NCBI RefSeq assembly: GCF_008830185.1
Contig: NZ_WAGX01000003.1
Coordinates: 124,001 to 188,000 of the forward strand
From: Candidatus Galacturonatibacter soehngenii
GTDB taxonomy: Bacteria > Bacillota > Clostridia > Lachnospirales > Lachnospiraceae
Direction of reading: 5' to 3'
DNA length: 64,000 bases
The position numbers and the translations under genes were made by a program. Position 1 is the stretch's first letter; each line of letters begins with the position of its first letter. This document shows positions 25,792 through 34,291 of the stretch, piece after piece. Below the pieces are notes generated by a model. It was not told the DNA's origin. It saw nothing but the letters and a program-made list of their open reading frames with translations, and made no database searches.

Positions 25792-27810
25792 GTGGATCGA
25801 ATAAGAGTGTTAATCGGAAAAAATATTTATCTTAAGAAAGTACTTCATATACTAAGGAAGTTTACAGTTGTTGCATATGCCCTTTTATCAATCGGAATTT
25901 ATTTTCTAATTGAGTTGTTCTCTAGACACTCAATATTAGAAGCGTTTTTATTTATGACCAAAAGCCCGATTATATTTGTGTACAATGCTTTTATGATTTT
26001 TGTTACATTTATGATTGCTTATTTTTTTAAGCGACGTCTTTTTGTAACGGCTGTCATTGCGACTTTATGGCTTGCAATGGGAACAGCTAACGGAGTTATT
26101 TTATCTTATCGTGTAACTCCTTTTACAGGTACTGACTTGACATTGATATTAGATGCAATATCCTTAATTGACACCTATATATCCATTGAAAAAATTTTAT
26201 TAATCATAGTGGGTGCCGCAATCGTATTGATACTTATAATATATGGGTGGTTTAAATTACCAAAGCATACTGCCAAAATAGATTATAGAAAAAGTGCAGC
26301 ACTTATGGCAATCAGTGTACTTTTATTATTCGGTTTCACAAAAGTTAATGTTTCTACTAGAATACTTGCAACCTATTTTGGAAACATTGCATTTGCGTAT
26401 AAAGATTATGGATTTCCTTATTGCTTTTCTATGAGTGTGTTTGCCACTGGAATCAATAGTCCAAATGATTATTCAGAAGCTTTTATGACAAAAATCAAGA
26501 AAAGCTTTACATCAACTAATGATTCTATAGAAGCAGTTAATCATATTGATGAAATGCCAAATATAATTTTCTTACAATTGGAATCCTTTTGCGATCCAGA
26601 ATTGATTAAGTATTTAAAATTTTCAGACGATCCAATTCCTAATTTTAGAAAGTTATCAGAGCAATACTCTTCAGGATTTTTAACGGTTCCATCAGTTGGA
26701 GCAGGGACTGCCAATACCGAATTTGAGATTATGACTGGAATGAGTCTGCGTTATTTTGGTCCAGGGGAATATCCATATAAAACGATATTAAAAACGACTC
26801 CATGTGAAAGTACTGCATATAGTTTAAAAAAATTAGGTTATGCAACACATGCCATTCATAACAATGAGGCTAGCTTTTATGATCGAAAAACAGTTTTTGC
26901 AAATCTTGGTTATGATACCTTTACATCTGAAGAGTATATGAATATAAAAGAATATACTCCAATGGGCTGGGCAAAGGACAAAGATCTTGTGGGACAGATT
27001 ACAGATGCCCTAGACTCTACAAAGGAAAAGGATTATGTATATACCATATCAGTTCAAGGACATGGAAGCTATCCGAGTGAACCAATACTTAATAATCCTG
27101 AGATTGAAGTCTTTGGGTGTAGAAATGTGGAACAAAAAAATTCCTTTACTTACTATGTAAATCAGATTCATGATATGGATAAATTCATACAAGAATTGGT
27201 GGATGAGTTATCCAAAAGGCAAGAGCCAACTGTTTTGGTAATGTATGGAGACCACCTTCCAACACTCGGTTTAGAAGCCTCACAATTAGTCAATCATTCT
27301 TTGTTCCAAACCGAGTATGTCATTTGGGATAACATGGGATTAGAAGTAATTGATAAAAGTGTAACTGCTTATCAGTTATCAGCAACTGTTTTAGAGCGAA
27401 TAGGAATACAGGAAGGTACATTGACAAAGTTTCATCAAAAGCGTGTCGGGACAACAAATTATCTTGCTGATTTGGATGCGCTGCAATATGATATGCTTTA
27501 TGGGAAAAAATATATATACGGGGGAGAACTTCCGATTACTCCAACTGATTTGAAAATGGGTGTGAAACAGATACTCATAACAAAAGTGGTACGAAATTTA
27601 AAAGAAACAGTATATATAATGGGTAAAAACTTTACAAAAGCAAGCAAGGTATATATCAATGATGAAGAGCAAGAAACAACATTTATTGATAGTAGCACGC
27701 TAAAAGTGAATAGTTATAACCTAAAGCAGGGAGATGTTTTAAAAGTAAGACAAATAAACAATACTTATGGCGTATTAAGTACTTCAAATATTTATATTTC
27801 TGAAAAATAA
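25792..27810 (+). CDS. LTA-synthase-family sulfatase with C-terminal IPT/TIG-like domain
   Basis: 672 residues from the GTG at 25792 (GAGGT six bases upstream). Five hydrophobic segments cover about residues 20-200. The extracellular domain is a sulfatase fold of the LTA synthase type: LQLESF (metal site, about 262-267), GAGTANTEFE with the likely catalytic Thr near 304, SVQGHGSYP, and YGDHLPTLG near 484. The family transfers glycerol phosphate or related alcohol phosphates to lipids or wall polymers. After the sulfatase, residues of about 583-672 look like an IPT/TIG beta-sandwich (TVYIMGKNFTKASKVYIND, STLKV), which is unusual for the family. It stands alone between valS and the FapA gene. 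Confidence 0.8.
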   Translation: MDRIRVLIGKNIYLKKVLHILRKFTVVAYALLSIGIYFLIELFSRHSILEAFLFMTKSPIIFVYNAFMIFVTFMIAYFFKRRLFVTAVIATLWLAMGTANGVILSYRVTPFTGTDLTLILDAISLIDTYISIEKILLIIVGAAIVLILIIYGWFKLPKHTAKIDYRKSAALMAISVLLLFGFTKVNVSTRILATYFGNIAFAYKDYGFPYCFSMSVFATGINSPNDYSEAFMTKIKKSFTSTNDSIEAVNHIDEMPNIIFLQLESFCDPELIKYLKFSDDPIPNFRKLSEQYSSGFLTVPSVGAGTANTEFEIMTGMSLRYFGPGEYPYKTILKTTPCESTAYSLKKLGYATHAIHNNEASFYDRKTVFANLGYDTFTSEEYMNIKEYTPMGWAKDKDLVGQITDALDSTKEKDYVYTISVQGHGSYPSEPILNNPEIEVFGCRNVEQKNSFTYYVNQIHDMDKFIQELVDELSKRQEPTVLVMYGDHLPTLGLEASQLVNHSLFQTEYVIWDNMGLEVIDKSVTAYQLSATVLERIGIQEGTLTKFHQKRVGTTNYLADLDALQYDMLYGKKYIYGGELPITPTDLKMGVKQILITKVVRNLKETVYIMGKNFTKASKVYINDEEQETTFIDSSTLKVNSYNLKQGDVLKVRQINNTYGVLSTSNIYISEK

Positions 27811-27831
27811 CAGAAATTTCGATTAAATTAG

Positions 27832-27860
27832 TTGGAAAAAATGTCTATAAATGGTATAAT
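27832..27860 (+). promoter_or_regulatory. Promoter of the FapA-family gene
   Basis: TTGGAA (27832-27837), 17 bp, TATAAT (27855-27860). The ribosome site GAGAGGGAG follows 30 bp on. Confidence 0.65.
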
Positions 27861-27906
27861 ATAAATAAATAGTAATCTTTATAATCCGACGAGAGGGAGT
27901 GGTTAT

Positions 27907-29307
27907 ATGGCTGATAAGACTACGGACAAGACTTATGTTAGAGTTAGTAGTAATGAGATGGAAGCGTACTTGTATTTAGCAATCCCGGATGATGGAAAAG
28001 ATTATACAATAGAAGACCTTCTTTTGCTGCTAAAAGAAAAAAAAGTCGTTTATGGCATTTTGGATCAAACCATAGAAGATATGGTTAAAATAAGAGCGTA
28101 TCATAGGGAAGTATTAGTTGCACAAGGCCTTAAGCCAGTTGATGGTTTAGATGGAAAGTATGACTATAAATTCAACACGAATCCTTCCGGAAAGCCCTTA
28201 ATTCGGCAGGATGGAACCGTGGATTATCAAAGTGCTTTTGCAGTGCAAACAGTGGCAGAAAACGACGTCATTGCGATATATACCCCTGCAACCTTAGGAA
28301 CGCAAGGAAAAACAGTAACAGGCAAAGTATTAGAGCCAAAAAGGGGAAAAGAACTTCTTCCACTAAAGGGAAAGGGATTTCAATGCCTAGAGGATAAAAG
28401 AACCTATGTAGCCTCAATGACAGGCAAAATTGAATATCAAAATAATCGTATTCTCATTACGAATATGCTTGAAATCAAAGGAAATCTTGACTTTAATAAT
28501 GGTAAGATTGATTTTAAAGGTGATGTCGTAATTTATGGTGATGTTGAAAGCGCTAGCACCATAAAGTCAGGTGGAAGTGTCACCATTAATGGTAATGTAG
28601 AGGCTTCTACAATTATTGCTTCGAAAGATATCATTTTAAAAAAGGGAATGCAAGGCGGAGGAAAGGCACTTATTCAGTCTGGCGGAAATATCTACGCAAA
28701 ATTTATCGAAGGAAGCAATGTACAAGCAAAGGAAGATGTTCAGGCTGATGTTATTATGAATTGTACTGTTGTGGCAGGTAAAGATATACTCATTACTGGT
28801 AAAAAAGCTACTATTATTGGTGGTGAGATTAGTGCAGCAGGTAGAATTGAAGTCTTTGTAGCTGGAAATGACGCCGAAATTAAGACCAAACTTTCTGTAG
28901 GTATGGACGAAGAAGAAAAGCAAAGAATTGTTAATATTAAACTAGCATTTGATGTCATTGACAAAAAGCTTAAGGAGTTAGAAAAAGAGTTAAAAGAAAT
29001 ACAAGCAAAACTAGACTCAGCACCTAAGTTTTTAAAAGAAAAATTAAAAGAAAGAACCAAAGAGTTATTAAGGGATAAGATAAAATACATTTCTGATAAA
29101 GCAGAATTTAAAAATGAACTTAAGGAATTAGAAGAAAAAAGGTTGATAGCAAAAAAAGCATGTATTTTAGTGAGAAAGTGTGTCTACCCAGGTGTAACCA
29201 TTAAAATCAATTCCACTCCACTTTTTATAAGAGAAAAGCAATATGCAATGGAATATCGCTTTGAGAGTGGAGAAATCAAATGTATTGATTTACATAATAA
29301 TGTGTAG
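27907..29307 (+). CDS. FapA-family (DUF342) polymer-forming protein
   Basis: 466 residues. The N-terminal 170 residues form the DUF342 cap (GKPLIRQDGTVDYQSAF, TPATLGTQGKTVTGKVLEP). The middle is a right-handed beta-helix with regularly spaced glycines (GDVVIYGDVESASTIKSGGS, VTINGNVEASTIIASKDI). The C-terminus has a charged coiled coil (KKLKELEKELKEIQAKL) and a short final beta region. No signal peptide is present, so it is cytoplasmic. The family is widespread and tied loosely to cell shape, surface or signalling; no exact role can be assigned. It has its own promoter and terminator. Confidence 0.85.
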   Translation: MADKTTDKTYVRVSSNEMEAYLYLAIPDDGKDYTIEDLLLLLKEKKVVYGILDQTIEDMVKIRAYHREVLVAQGLKPVDGLDGKYDYKFNTNPSGKPLIRQDGTVDYQSAFAVQTVAENDVIAIYTPATLGTQGKTVTGKVLEPKRGKELLPLKGKGFQCLEDKRTYVASMTGKIEYQNNRILITNMLEIKGNLDFNNGKIDFKGDVVIYGDVESASTIKSGGSVTINGNVEASTIIASKDIILKKGMQGGGKALIQSGGNIYAKFIEGSNVQAKEDVQADVIMNCTVVAGKDILITGKKATIIGGEISAAGRIEVFVAGNDAEIKTKLSVGMDEEEKQRIVNIKLAFDVIDKKLKELEKELKEIQAKLDSAPKFLKEKLKERTKELLRDKIKYISDKAEFKNELKELEEKRLIAKKACILVRKCVYPGVTIKINSTPLFIREKQYAMEYRFESGEIKCIDLHNNV

Positions 29308-29321
29308 TTTTAATTCATATG

Positions 29322-29360
29322 CTAGTTCCATACAAGTAAACAAAACTTGTATGGAACTAG
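29322..29360 (+). terminator. Terminator of the FapA-family gene
   Basis: Perfect 16-bp stem CTAGTTCCATACAAGT / ACTTGTATGGAACTAG with a 7-base loop, followed by TTTTGCG. Confidence 0.85.
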
Positions 29361-29444
29361 TTTTGCGCAATAAAAGTTTTCAGTAAAAAAGTGGTATCTC
29401 ATATCCCGATATCGAATTTTGCTGTTATATGCGACATAAATTTC

Positions 29445-29472
29445 TTGCATATTATGGATAGTATATTATAAT
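29445..29472 (+). promoter_or_regulatory. Promoter of folC
   Basis: TTGCAT (29445-29450), 16 bp, TATAAT (29467-29472), 37 bp before the folC start codon. Confidence 0.6.
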
Positions 29473-29509
29473 GTTAGTAGATTTGTAGCAGAAAAAGGAA
29501 AAGATACAC

Positions 29510-30853
29510 GTGAAGAAATTGAACTATGAAGAAGCCGTTACGTATATATTAAATGTACCAAAGTTTACGAAAAAAAATCCAGTAGAAAATATCAAAGCCT
29601 TAATGACGGAACTAAATAATCCACAAAGAAACACAAAAGTGATTCATGTTGCAGGTACAAATGGAAAAGGTTCCGTATGTGCTTTTATAGAAAGTATACT
29701 AAATGAGTCAAAAAAGACAAATGGGATGTTTACCTCTCCACACTTAGTTAAAATAAATGAAAGATTTAGAATAAATGGTGTAGTTATAAGTGACGAAAAT
29801 TTTACCGATGCCTTCGACCAAGTAATTAAGGCTGTGGATAAGATTATAAAAAAAGGGTATTCTCATCCTACTTTTTTTGAATTTTTATTCGCAATGAGTA
29901 TGGTGATATTTGAAAAAGAAAATGTGGAATTTGTTATATTAGAAACAGGTCTTGGAGGACGTTTGGATGCTACGAATATGATTGAAAATCCAATACTTAC
30001 TATTATAACAACAGTTGATTTGGATCATACAGAAATACTTGGTGATACAATTGAAAAAATTGCTTTTGAGAAAGCAGGCATTATTAAGCCAAATGTACCT
30101 GTTATTTTTGACGGCACGAACCTTGAAGTGAATCAAATTATAGAAGAAGTAGCCAGAAAAAATGAGGCTAAGTGCTATAAATTAATAGATAAAGAAAATT
30201 ATACTCGAATTGATGATACAAACTTTTGGTACGAATTGCTTGAATTCAATGATAAAAATATTGATTTTTTGTTTAAATATGGTTATGATGGTTGTATTAG
30301 GGTTTCCTTGGGGATGATTGGGGAATATCAAGTTAAAAATTCGTCCCTTGCAATCAAAGCAGTTCAGCTACTAGAAGAGGAGAAGTTTAACGAAAGAGTG
30401 ATTCTTGAAGGGGTGAAAAAGGCAACATGGCCTGGAAGAATGGAAATGTTACTTCCAAATGTATATTTGGATGGCGCACATAATGAAAATGGAATAGCAG
30501 AATTCATTAAAACAGTAAAACATTTCCCTAACCATAAAAAAGTACTATTGTTTTCAGCAGTAATGGAAAAAAGTTATACAAAAATGATTCAGGAAATATG
30601 CAATGAACTACAATTTGATCAAATTGTAGTTACATTACTTTCGAATAAAAGAGCAGTGCCACTAAAGGTATTGCAAGCAGAATTTGAAGCAAGGACAAAG
30701 AGTGTTGTTTATGCGATAGATAATGTAAAAGAAGCTTTCGAGAAAACACTCCATTTAAAGACCGAAGAGGGAATCGCTTTTTGCGTAGGGTCTCTTTATT
30801 TGGTGGGAGAAATTACAGAAATAGTAAGGAGAATAGAACATGATAAATTTTGA
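29510..30853 (+). CDS. folC: Folylpolyglutamate synthase / dihydrofolate synthase
   Basis: 447 residues. The Mur-ligase-type P-loop GTNGKGS (49-55), the folate site MFTSPHLVKINERFRING (quoted within limits), LETGLGGRLDATN, and the C-terminal YLDGAHNENG are all classic FolC motifs. It adds glutamate to folates (and possibly to dihydropteroate). The start is a GTG after AAAAAGGAAAAG. Its last 14 bases overlap a 48-codon gene. Folate use links it to glyA, thyA and folA further along the window. Confidence 0.95.
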   Translation: MKKLNYEEAVTYILNVPKFTKKNPVENIKALMTELNNPQRNTKVIHVAGTNGKGSVCAFIESILNESKKTNGMFTSPHLVKINERFRINGVVISDENFTDAFDQVIKAVDKIIKKGYSHPTFFEFLFAMSMVIFEKENVEFVILETGLGGRLDATNMIENPILTIITTVDLDHTEILGDTIEKIAFEKAGIIKPNVPVIFDGTNLEVNQIIEEVARKNEAKCYKLIDKENYTRIDDTNFWYELLEFNDKNIDFLFKYGYDGCIRVSLGMIGEYQVKNSSLAIKAVQLLEEEKFNERVILEGVKKATWPGRMEMLLPNVYLDGAHNENGIAEFIKTVKHFPNHKKVLLFSAVMEKSYTKMIQEICNELQFDQIVVTLLSNKRAVPLKVLQAEFEARTKSVVYAIDNVKEAFEKTLHLKTEEGIAFCVGSLYLVGEITEIVRRIEHDKF

Positions 30854-30986
30854 AGAAGAATTAAAAAAGTTTCATCCAAGTTTGGAAGTAGAGGATGCAG
30901 AGGATGCAATATATAACCACGATTTAACCGATATGACAGATATTCTTAAAGTTATGTTAGAAGAGGTAAAAGACAGTAACAGATAG
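30840..30986 (+). CDS. Small acidic protein overlapping folC (48 aa)
   Basis: The ATG at 30840 has AAGGAGAATAGAAC directly upstream, inside the folC coding sequence, and the frame runs 48 codons to TAG at 30984-30986. The product begins MINFEEELKKFHPSLEVEDA and is acidic and helical, with no membrane segment. Overlap and a strong ribosome site imply translational coupling to folC. I do not recognise the family. The zinc-ribbon TPR gene follows 32 bp later, so this may be part of one transcript. Confidence 0.6.
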   Translation: MINFEEELKKFHPSLEVEDAEDAIYNHDLTDMTDILKVMLEEVKDSNR

Positions 30987-31018
30987 ACTATTTTAAAATA
31001 AGGTTAGGTGGCGAAAAT

Positions 31019-32392
31019 ATGAAATGTTATAAATGTGGCTGTGAGCTGTCAGATAAAGATTTTTGTACAAGCTGCGGCGAAGATGTAAGAGTATTTAAAA
31101 AGATTATTAAATTTTCAAATATGCATTATAACGACGGGCTTGCGAAAGCTGAAGTACGTGATTTATCAGGTGCTGTAGTTAGCTTGCGCCAAAGTTTAAA
31201 ATTAAATAAAAATAATATACAAGCCAGAAACTTACTTGGTTTGGTTTATTATGAAATGGGAGAGGTAGTAAAAGCTTTAAGTCAATGGGTTATTAGCAAG
31301 AATTTATCAAGTAATAAAAACATTGCTGGTGATTATATTAAGGCAATACAATCAAACCCAAATCGTTTAGAGACCATTAACCAAACCATTAAAAAATACA
31401 ATCAAGCGCTTTTGTATTGTAAGCAGCAAAGCGAAGATTTAGCAATTATACAATTAAAGAAGGTTCTTTCGTTGAATCCTAATCTTGTTGCAGGACATCA
31501 ATTAATTGCATTGTTATATATCAATAATAAAGAATACGAAAAGGCGGCAAAAGAATTAAAAAAGGCGCTTAAGATAGATACAACCAATACAACAACTCTG
31601 CGATATATGCGTGAGATTGATTTGATTATAGAAAAAAATGCAGCAAATAGCCCGCAAAAATCCAAGGCAAGAGAGGATCGAATTACTTATACAAGTGGAA
31701 ATGAAACAATCATTCAACCAACTGTATTTAAAGAAAGTACAGGAATTTCTACAGTTATTAATGTATTAATAGGTCTTGCAATTGGTGCAGCGCTTACCGC
31801 ATTTTTGATACTTCCAGCAAGAATTCAGTCGATACAAAATGAAGCGCAAAAGTCAGTAGTAGAATATAGCAATCAGATATCTGCTAAAACAGCTATGATT
31901 ACGGATCTTCAAAACCAGTTAGACGCAAAAGAAAAAGAACTGGTGAAAAAAACAGAAGAATTGGAACAGTATGTTGGAGATTCTGGTGTTGTTGAAAGTT
32001 ATGAAAAGTTATTAGCGGGCATGAAGGCATATAACGATAATGATATGGTAGCAACTTATCATGCTTTAAAGCAAATTAACGCGTCAGAATTAAAGAACGA
32101 TAGTTTGAGCATTTATGAGACATTAAATACCAACATTTCATCTGCTGATGCAGTGAAAAAAATTTTTGATATTGGGAATAATGCCTATAAAGCAAATGAT
32201 TTTGATACAGCTATTGAAAACTTATTAATTGCAGTAGAACTTGATGAAAATAATATGAACGCACTTTACATTCTAGGCAGAGCATATCAAAAAAATGGAG
32301 ATCAGGAATCGGCTAACAAGTACTTTGATATTGTTATCGAAAAATTTCCAAATACGCAAACAGCTGCCAATGCTAGGTCGAATAGACAATAG
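31019..32392 (+). CDS. Zinc-ribbon, TPR-repeat membrane protein
   Basis: 457 residues. The N-terminus holds four zinc-type cysteines (MKCYKCGC, FCTSCGE: Cys3, 6, 16, 19). Two or three TPR units follow at about 40-200 (ARNLLGLVYYEMGEVVKALS, AGHQLIALLYINNKEYEKAA). One membrane helix lies at about 243-265 (VINVLIGLAIGAALTAFLIL), then a coiled coil (TDLQNQLDAKEKELVKKTEE) and C-terminal TPRs (NALYILGRAYQKNGDQESAN). The soluble halves are therefore on opposite sides of the membrane. A scaffold role is inferred. It sits just upstream of the sporulation operon but is separated by a terminator. Confidence 0.75.
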   Translation: MKCYKCGCELSDKDFCTSCGEDVRVFKKIIKFSNMHYNDGLAKAEVRDLSGAVVSLRQSLKLNKNNIQARNLLGLVYYEMGEVVKALSQWVISKNLSSNKNIAGDYIKAIQSNPNRLETINQTIKKYNQALLYCKQQSEDLAIIQLKKVLSLNPNLVAGHQLIALLYINNKEYEKAAKELKKALKIDTTNTTTLRYMREIDLIIEKNAANSPQKSKAREDRITYTSGNETIIQPTVFKESTGISTVINVLIGLAIGAALTAFLILPARIQSIQNEAQKSVVEYSNQISAKTAMITDLQNQLDAKEKELVKKTEELEQYVGDSGVVESYEKLLAGMKAYNDNDMVATYHALKQINASELKNDSLSIYETLNTNISSADAVKKIFDIGNNAYKANDFDTAIENLLIAVELDENNMNALYILGRAYQKNGDQESANKYFDIVIEKFPNTQTAANARSNRQ

Positions 32393-32481
32393 TGTATAAC
32401 AAAATGAAGTGATACAAATGATAAAATGAAATACTGTTACATTACGAAAGTGGTAACTCTTTGCTTGTAGTTGTAATGTAA

Positions 32482-32520
32482 AAAGATATTCTTAACATAT
32501 GTTTAGGAATATCTTTTTTT
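32482..32520 (+). terminator. Terminator before the spoIIA operon
   Basis: 10-bp stem AAAGATATTC / GAATATCTTT extended by an inner AACAT/ATGTT pairing, followed by a T run. Confidence 0.75.
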
Positions 32521-32540
32521 AAATATAAGGGGGAAATAAA

Positions 32541-32876
32541 ATGGACAATCTTATTATTGTAAAAGGTACTTGTATGTTTGTAAAACTTCCACAAGATCTT
32601 GATTGTAACAACGCAGCAGTTATAAGAAGTGAATCAGATAAGATAATGGAAAGGGAGAGTATACGAACAATTATATTTGATTTTGAAAAAACCAATTTTA
32701 TGGATAGCACTGGAATTGGTGTTATTATGGGGAGATACAAAAGCATCAAACTGGTAGGTGGGAGTGTTTCGGCAATCAATGTAAATCCTTCAGTAGAAAA
32801 GCTGCTAACACTTTCGGGAATTCACAAATTAATTCGCATCAATGAAGTATCTGGACTAAAAATGCCAGTAAAATAG
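32541..32876 (+). CDS. spoIIAA: Anti-sigma F factor antagonist
   Basis: 111-residue STAS-domain protein. The phosphorylated serine sits in FMDSTGIGVIMGRYK (Ser56, equivalent to Ser58 in Bacillus). Dephosphorylated SpoIIAA binds SpoIIAB and frees sigma F in the forespore. AAGGGGGAAATAAA precedes the ATG. It heads the classical spoIIAA-spoIIAB-sigF order with a 12-bp gap to the next gene. No clear sigma-H promoter could be assigned in the upstream 60 bp. Confidence 0.95.
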   Translation: MDNLIIVKGTCMFVKLPQDLDCNNAAVIRSESDKIMERESIRTIIFDFEKTNFMDSTGIGVIMGRYKSIKLVGGSVSAINVNPSVEKLLTLSGIHKLIRINEVSGLKMPVK

Positions 32877-32888
32877 GGGGATATTAAG

Positions 32889-33326
32889 ATGAAAAGTAAA
32901 AACAGAATGAAAATTGAATTCGACAGCAATACGAATAATATCGGTTTTGCAAGAGTTTGTGTAGCCGCCTTCTTAACGCAGCTAAATCCCACACTAGAAG
33001 AAGTATCAGATGTAAAGACCGCAGTATCAGAGGCAGTTACGAATGCAGTCATACATGGGTATGATAAGGAAGAAGGCGGTCAGGTGGAAATAACGAGTGT
33101 ATTAGAAGACGACATGCTTACAATTCGAATTGCGGATAGAGGTAGAGGAATTGAAGATGTTAGCAAAGCAATGGAGCCCTTGTTTACGACTAAAGCTGAG
33201 AATGAGCATTCTGGAATGGGGTTTATGTTTATGCAGGCATTTATGGACGAAGTAAATGTAGAATCAAATATTGGTGTTGGAACTATTGTGACTATGAAGA
33301 AACGGATAGGATGTGAGCAGATATAA
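32889..33326 (+). CDS. spoIIAB: Anti-sigma F factor / serine kinase
   Basis: 145-residue GHKL ATPase. N box SEAVTNAVIHGYD, G1 box DRGRGI, and lid/G2 GMGFMFMQ are all present. It holds sigma F inactive and phosphorylates SpoIIAA. GGGGGATATTAAG precedes the ATG. Its TAA is immediately followed by the sigF ATG, so stoichiometry of the pair is probably set by coupling. Confidence 0.96.
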   Translation: MKSKNRMKIEFDSNTNNIGFARVCVAAFLTQLNPTLEEVSDVKTAVSEAVTNAVIHGYDKEEGGQVEITSVLEDDMLTIRIADRGRGIEDVSKAMEPLFTTKAENEHSGMGFMFMQAFMDEVNVESNIGVGTIVTMKKRIGCEQI

Positions 33327-34046
33327 ATGGAGCATACAATCGCGCTAATTGTAAAATCACACCAAGGGGATAAAGAAGCGAGAGATATGCTAGTAGAAGA
33401 AAATATGGGTCTTGTATGGAGTATTGTGAAACGATTCGCAGGCAGAGGATATGAACAAGAAGATTTATTTCAAATTGGCAGTATCGGCTTAATCAAAGCA
33501 ATTGATAAGTTTGATGTTTCCTATGAAGTAAAATTTTCAACTTATGCAGTACCTATGATAAGTGGAGAAATAAAACGATTTTTAAGAGATGATGGAATGG
33601 TAAAGGTATCTAGATCATTAAAAGAAAATGGCTATAAAATCAAACAGGCAACACAGGCAATTGCGCATGAAATGGGAAGAGAAGCAACGCTTGAAGAGCT
33701 TGCAGCAGCGACAGAACTAACAACAGAAGATATAGTTATGGCAATGGATGCCAATGTTGAAGTAGAATCCATTTATAAAACCGTTTATCAAGGTGATGGC
33801 AATCAAATTAGCTTAGTGGACAAACTAGTTGAGAAAACCGATGAACAAGAAAAATTACTAGATCGTATGTTATTAGAACAACTATTTGAAATATTAGATG
33901 AAAAGGAAAAGTTATTAATTACATTAAGATATTATCAAGATAAGACTCAGATGGAGGTTGCAAAAGTATTAGGAATTAGTCAGGTTCAAGTAAGTAGAAT
34001 GGAAAAAAAGATACTACTTCGTATGAGGGAGTTGGTAACGCATTAG
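33327..34046 (+). CDS. sigF: RNA polymerase sigma-F factor
   Basis: 239 residues. Region 2 (EDLFQIGSIGLIKAIDKFD, FSTYAVPMISGEIKR), region 3 (SLKENGYKIKQATQAIAHE) and region 4.2 HTH (TQMEVAKVLGISQVQVSRME) are intact. The order behind spoIIAA and spoIIAB fixes the identity as sigma F, which opens the early forespore programme. Genes downstream (spoVA) are normally sigma-G dependent, and a gap of 83 bp separates the groups. Confidence 0.96.
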   Translation: MEHTIALIVKSHQGDKEARDMLVEENMGLVWSIVKRFAGRGYEQEDLFQIGSIGLIKAIDKFDVSYEVKFSTYAVPMISGEIKRFLRDDGMVKVSRSLKENGYKIKQATQAIAHEMGREATLEELAAATELTTEDIVMAMDANVEVESIYKTVYQGDGNQISLVDKLVEKTDEQEKLLDRMLLEQLFEILDEKEKLLITLRYYQDKTQMEVAKVLGISQVQVSRMEKKILLRMRELVTH

Positions 34047-34129
34047 AAATCGCTTCATTTTCAAAAACTATGTATATTTTAGCCTTGCGTTGAAATACTA
34101 ATGGTAAACATAGTAAGGGAAGTGATTTC

Positions 34130-34291
34130 ATGGAAAGAGAAAAATTAAGAAAGTGGTTGATTTGTACATTAATAATATCACTGATAGCAATTTCAGTTTA
34201 CTACGTATATTTTTTAAATAACGAGACAACGATAACAGATGGAACGTTAGTTAAAAATCAGACGTGGGAAGTTGGAATGGCTTATGAGTGA
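34130..34291 (+). CDS. Small single-pass membrane protein between sigF and spoVAA (53 aa)
   Basis: The ATG at 34130 is preceded by AAGGGAAGTGATTTC and opens a 53-codon frame ending in TGA at 34291. The product has a basic start (MEREKLRKWL), one membrane helix (about 10-29) and a short polar tail of about 24 residues, probably outside the cell or in the intermembrane space of the forespore. The stop overlaps the spoVAA start by 8 bp, indicating coupling. I do not recognise it as a named sporulation protein; position alone suggests expression with spoVA. Confidence 0.6.
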   Translation: MEREKLRKWLICTLIISLIAISVYYVYFLNNETTITDGTLVKNQTWEVGMAYE

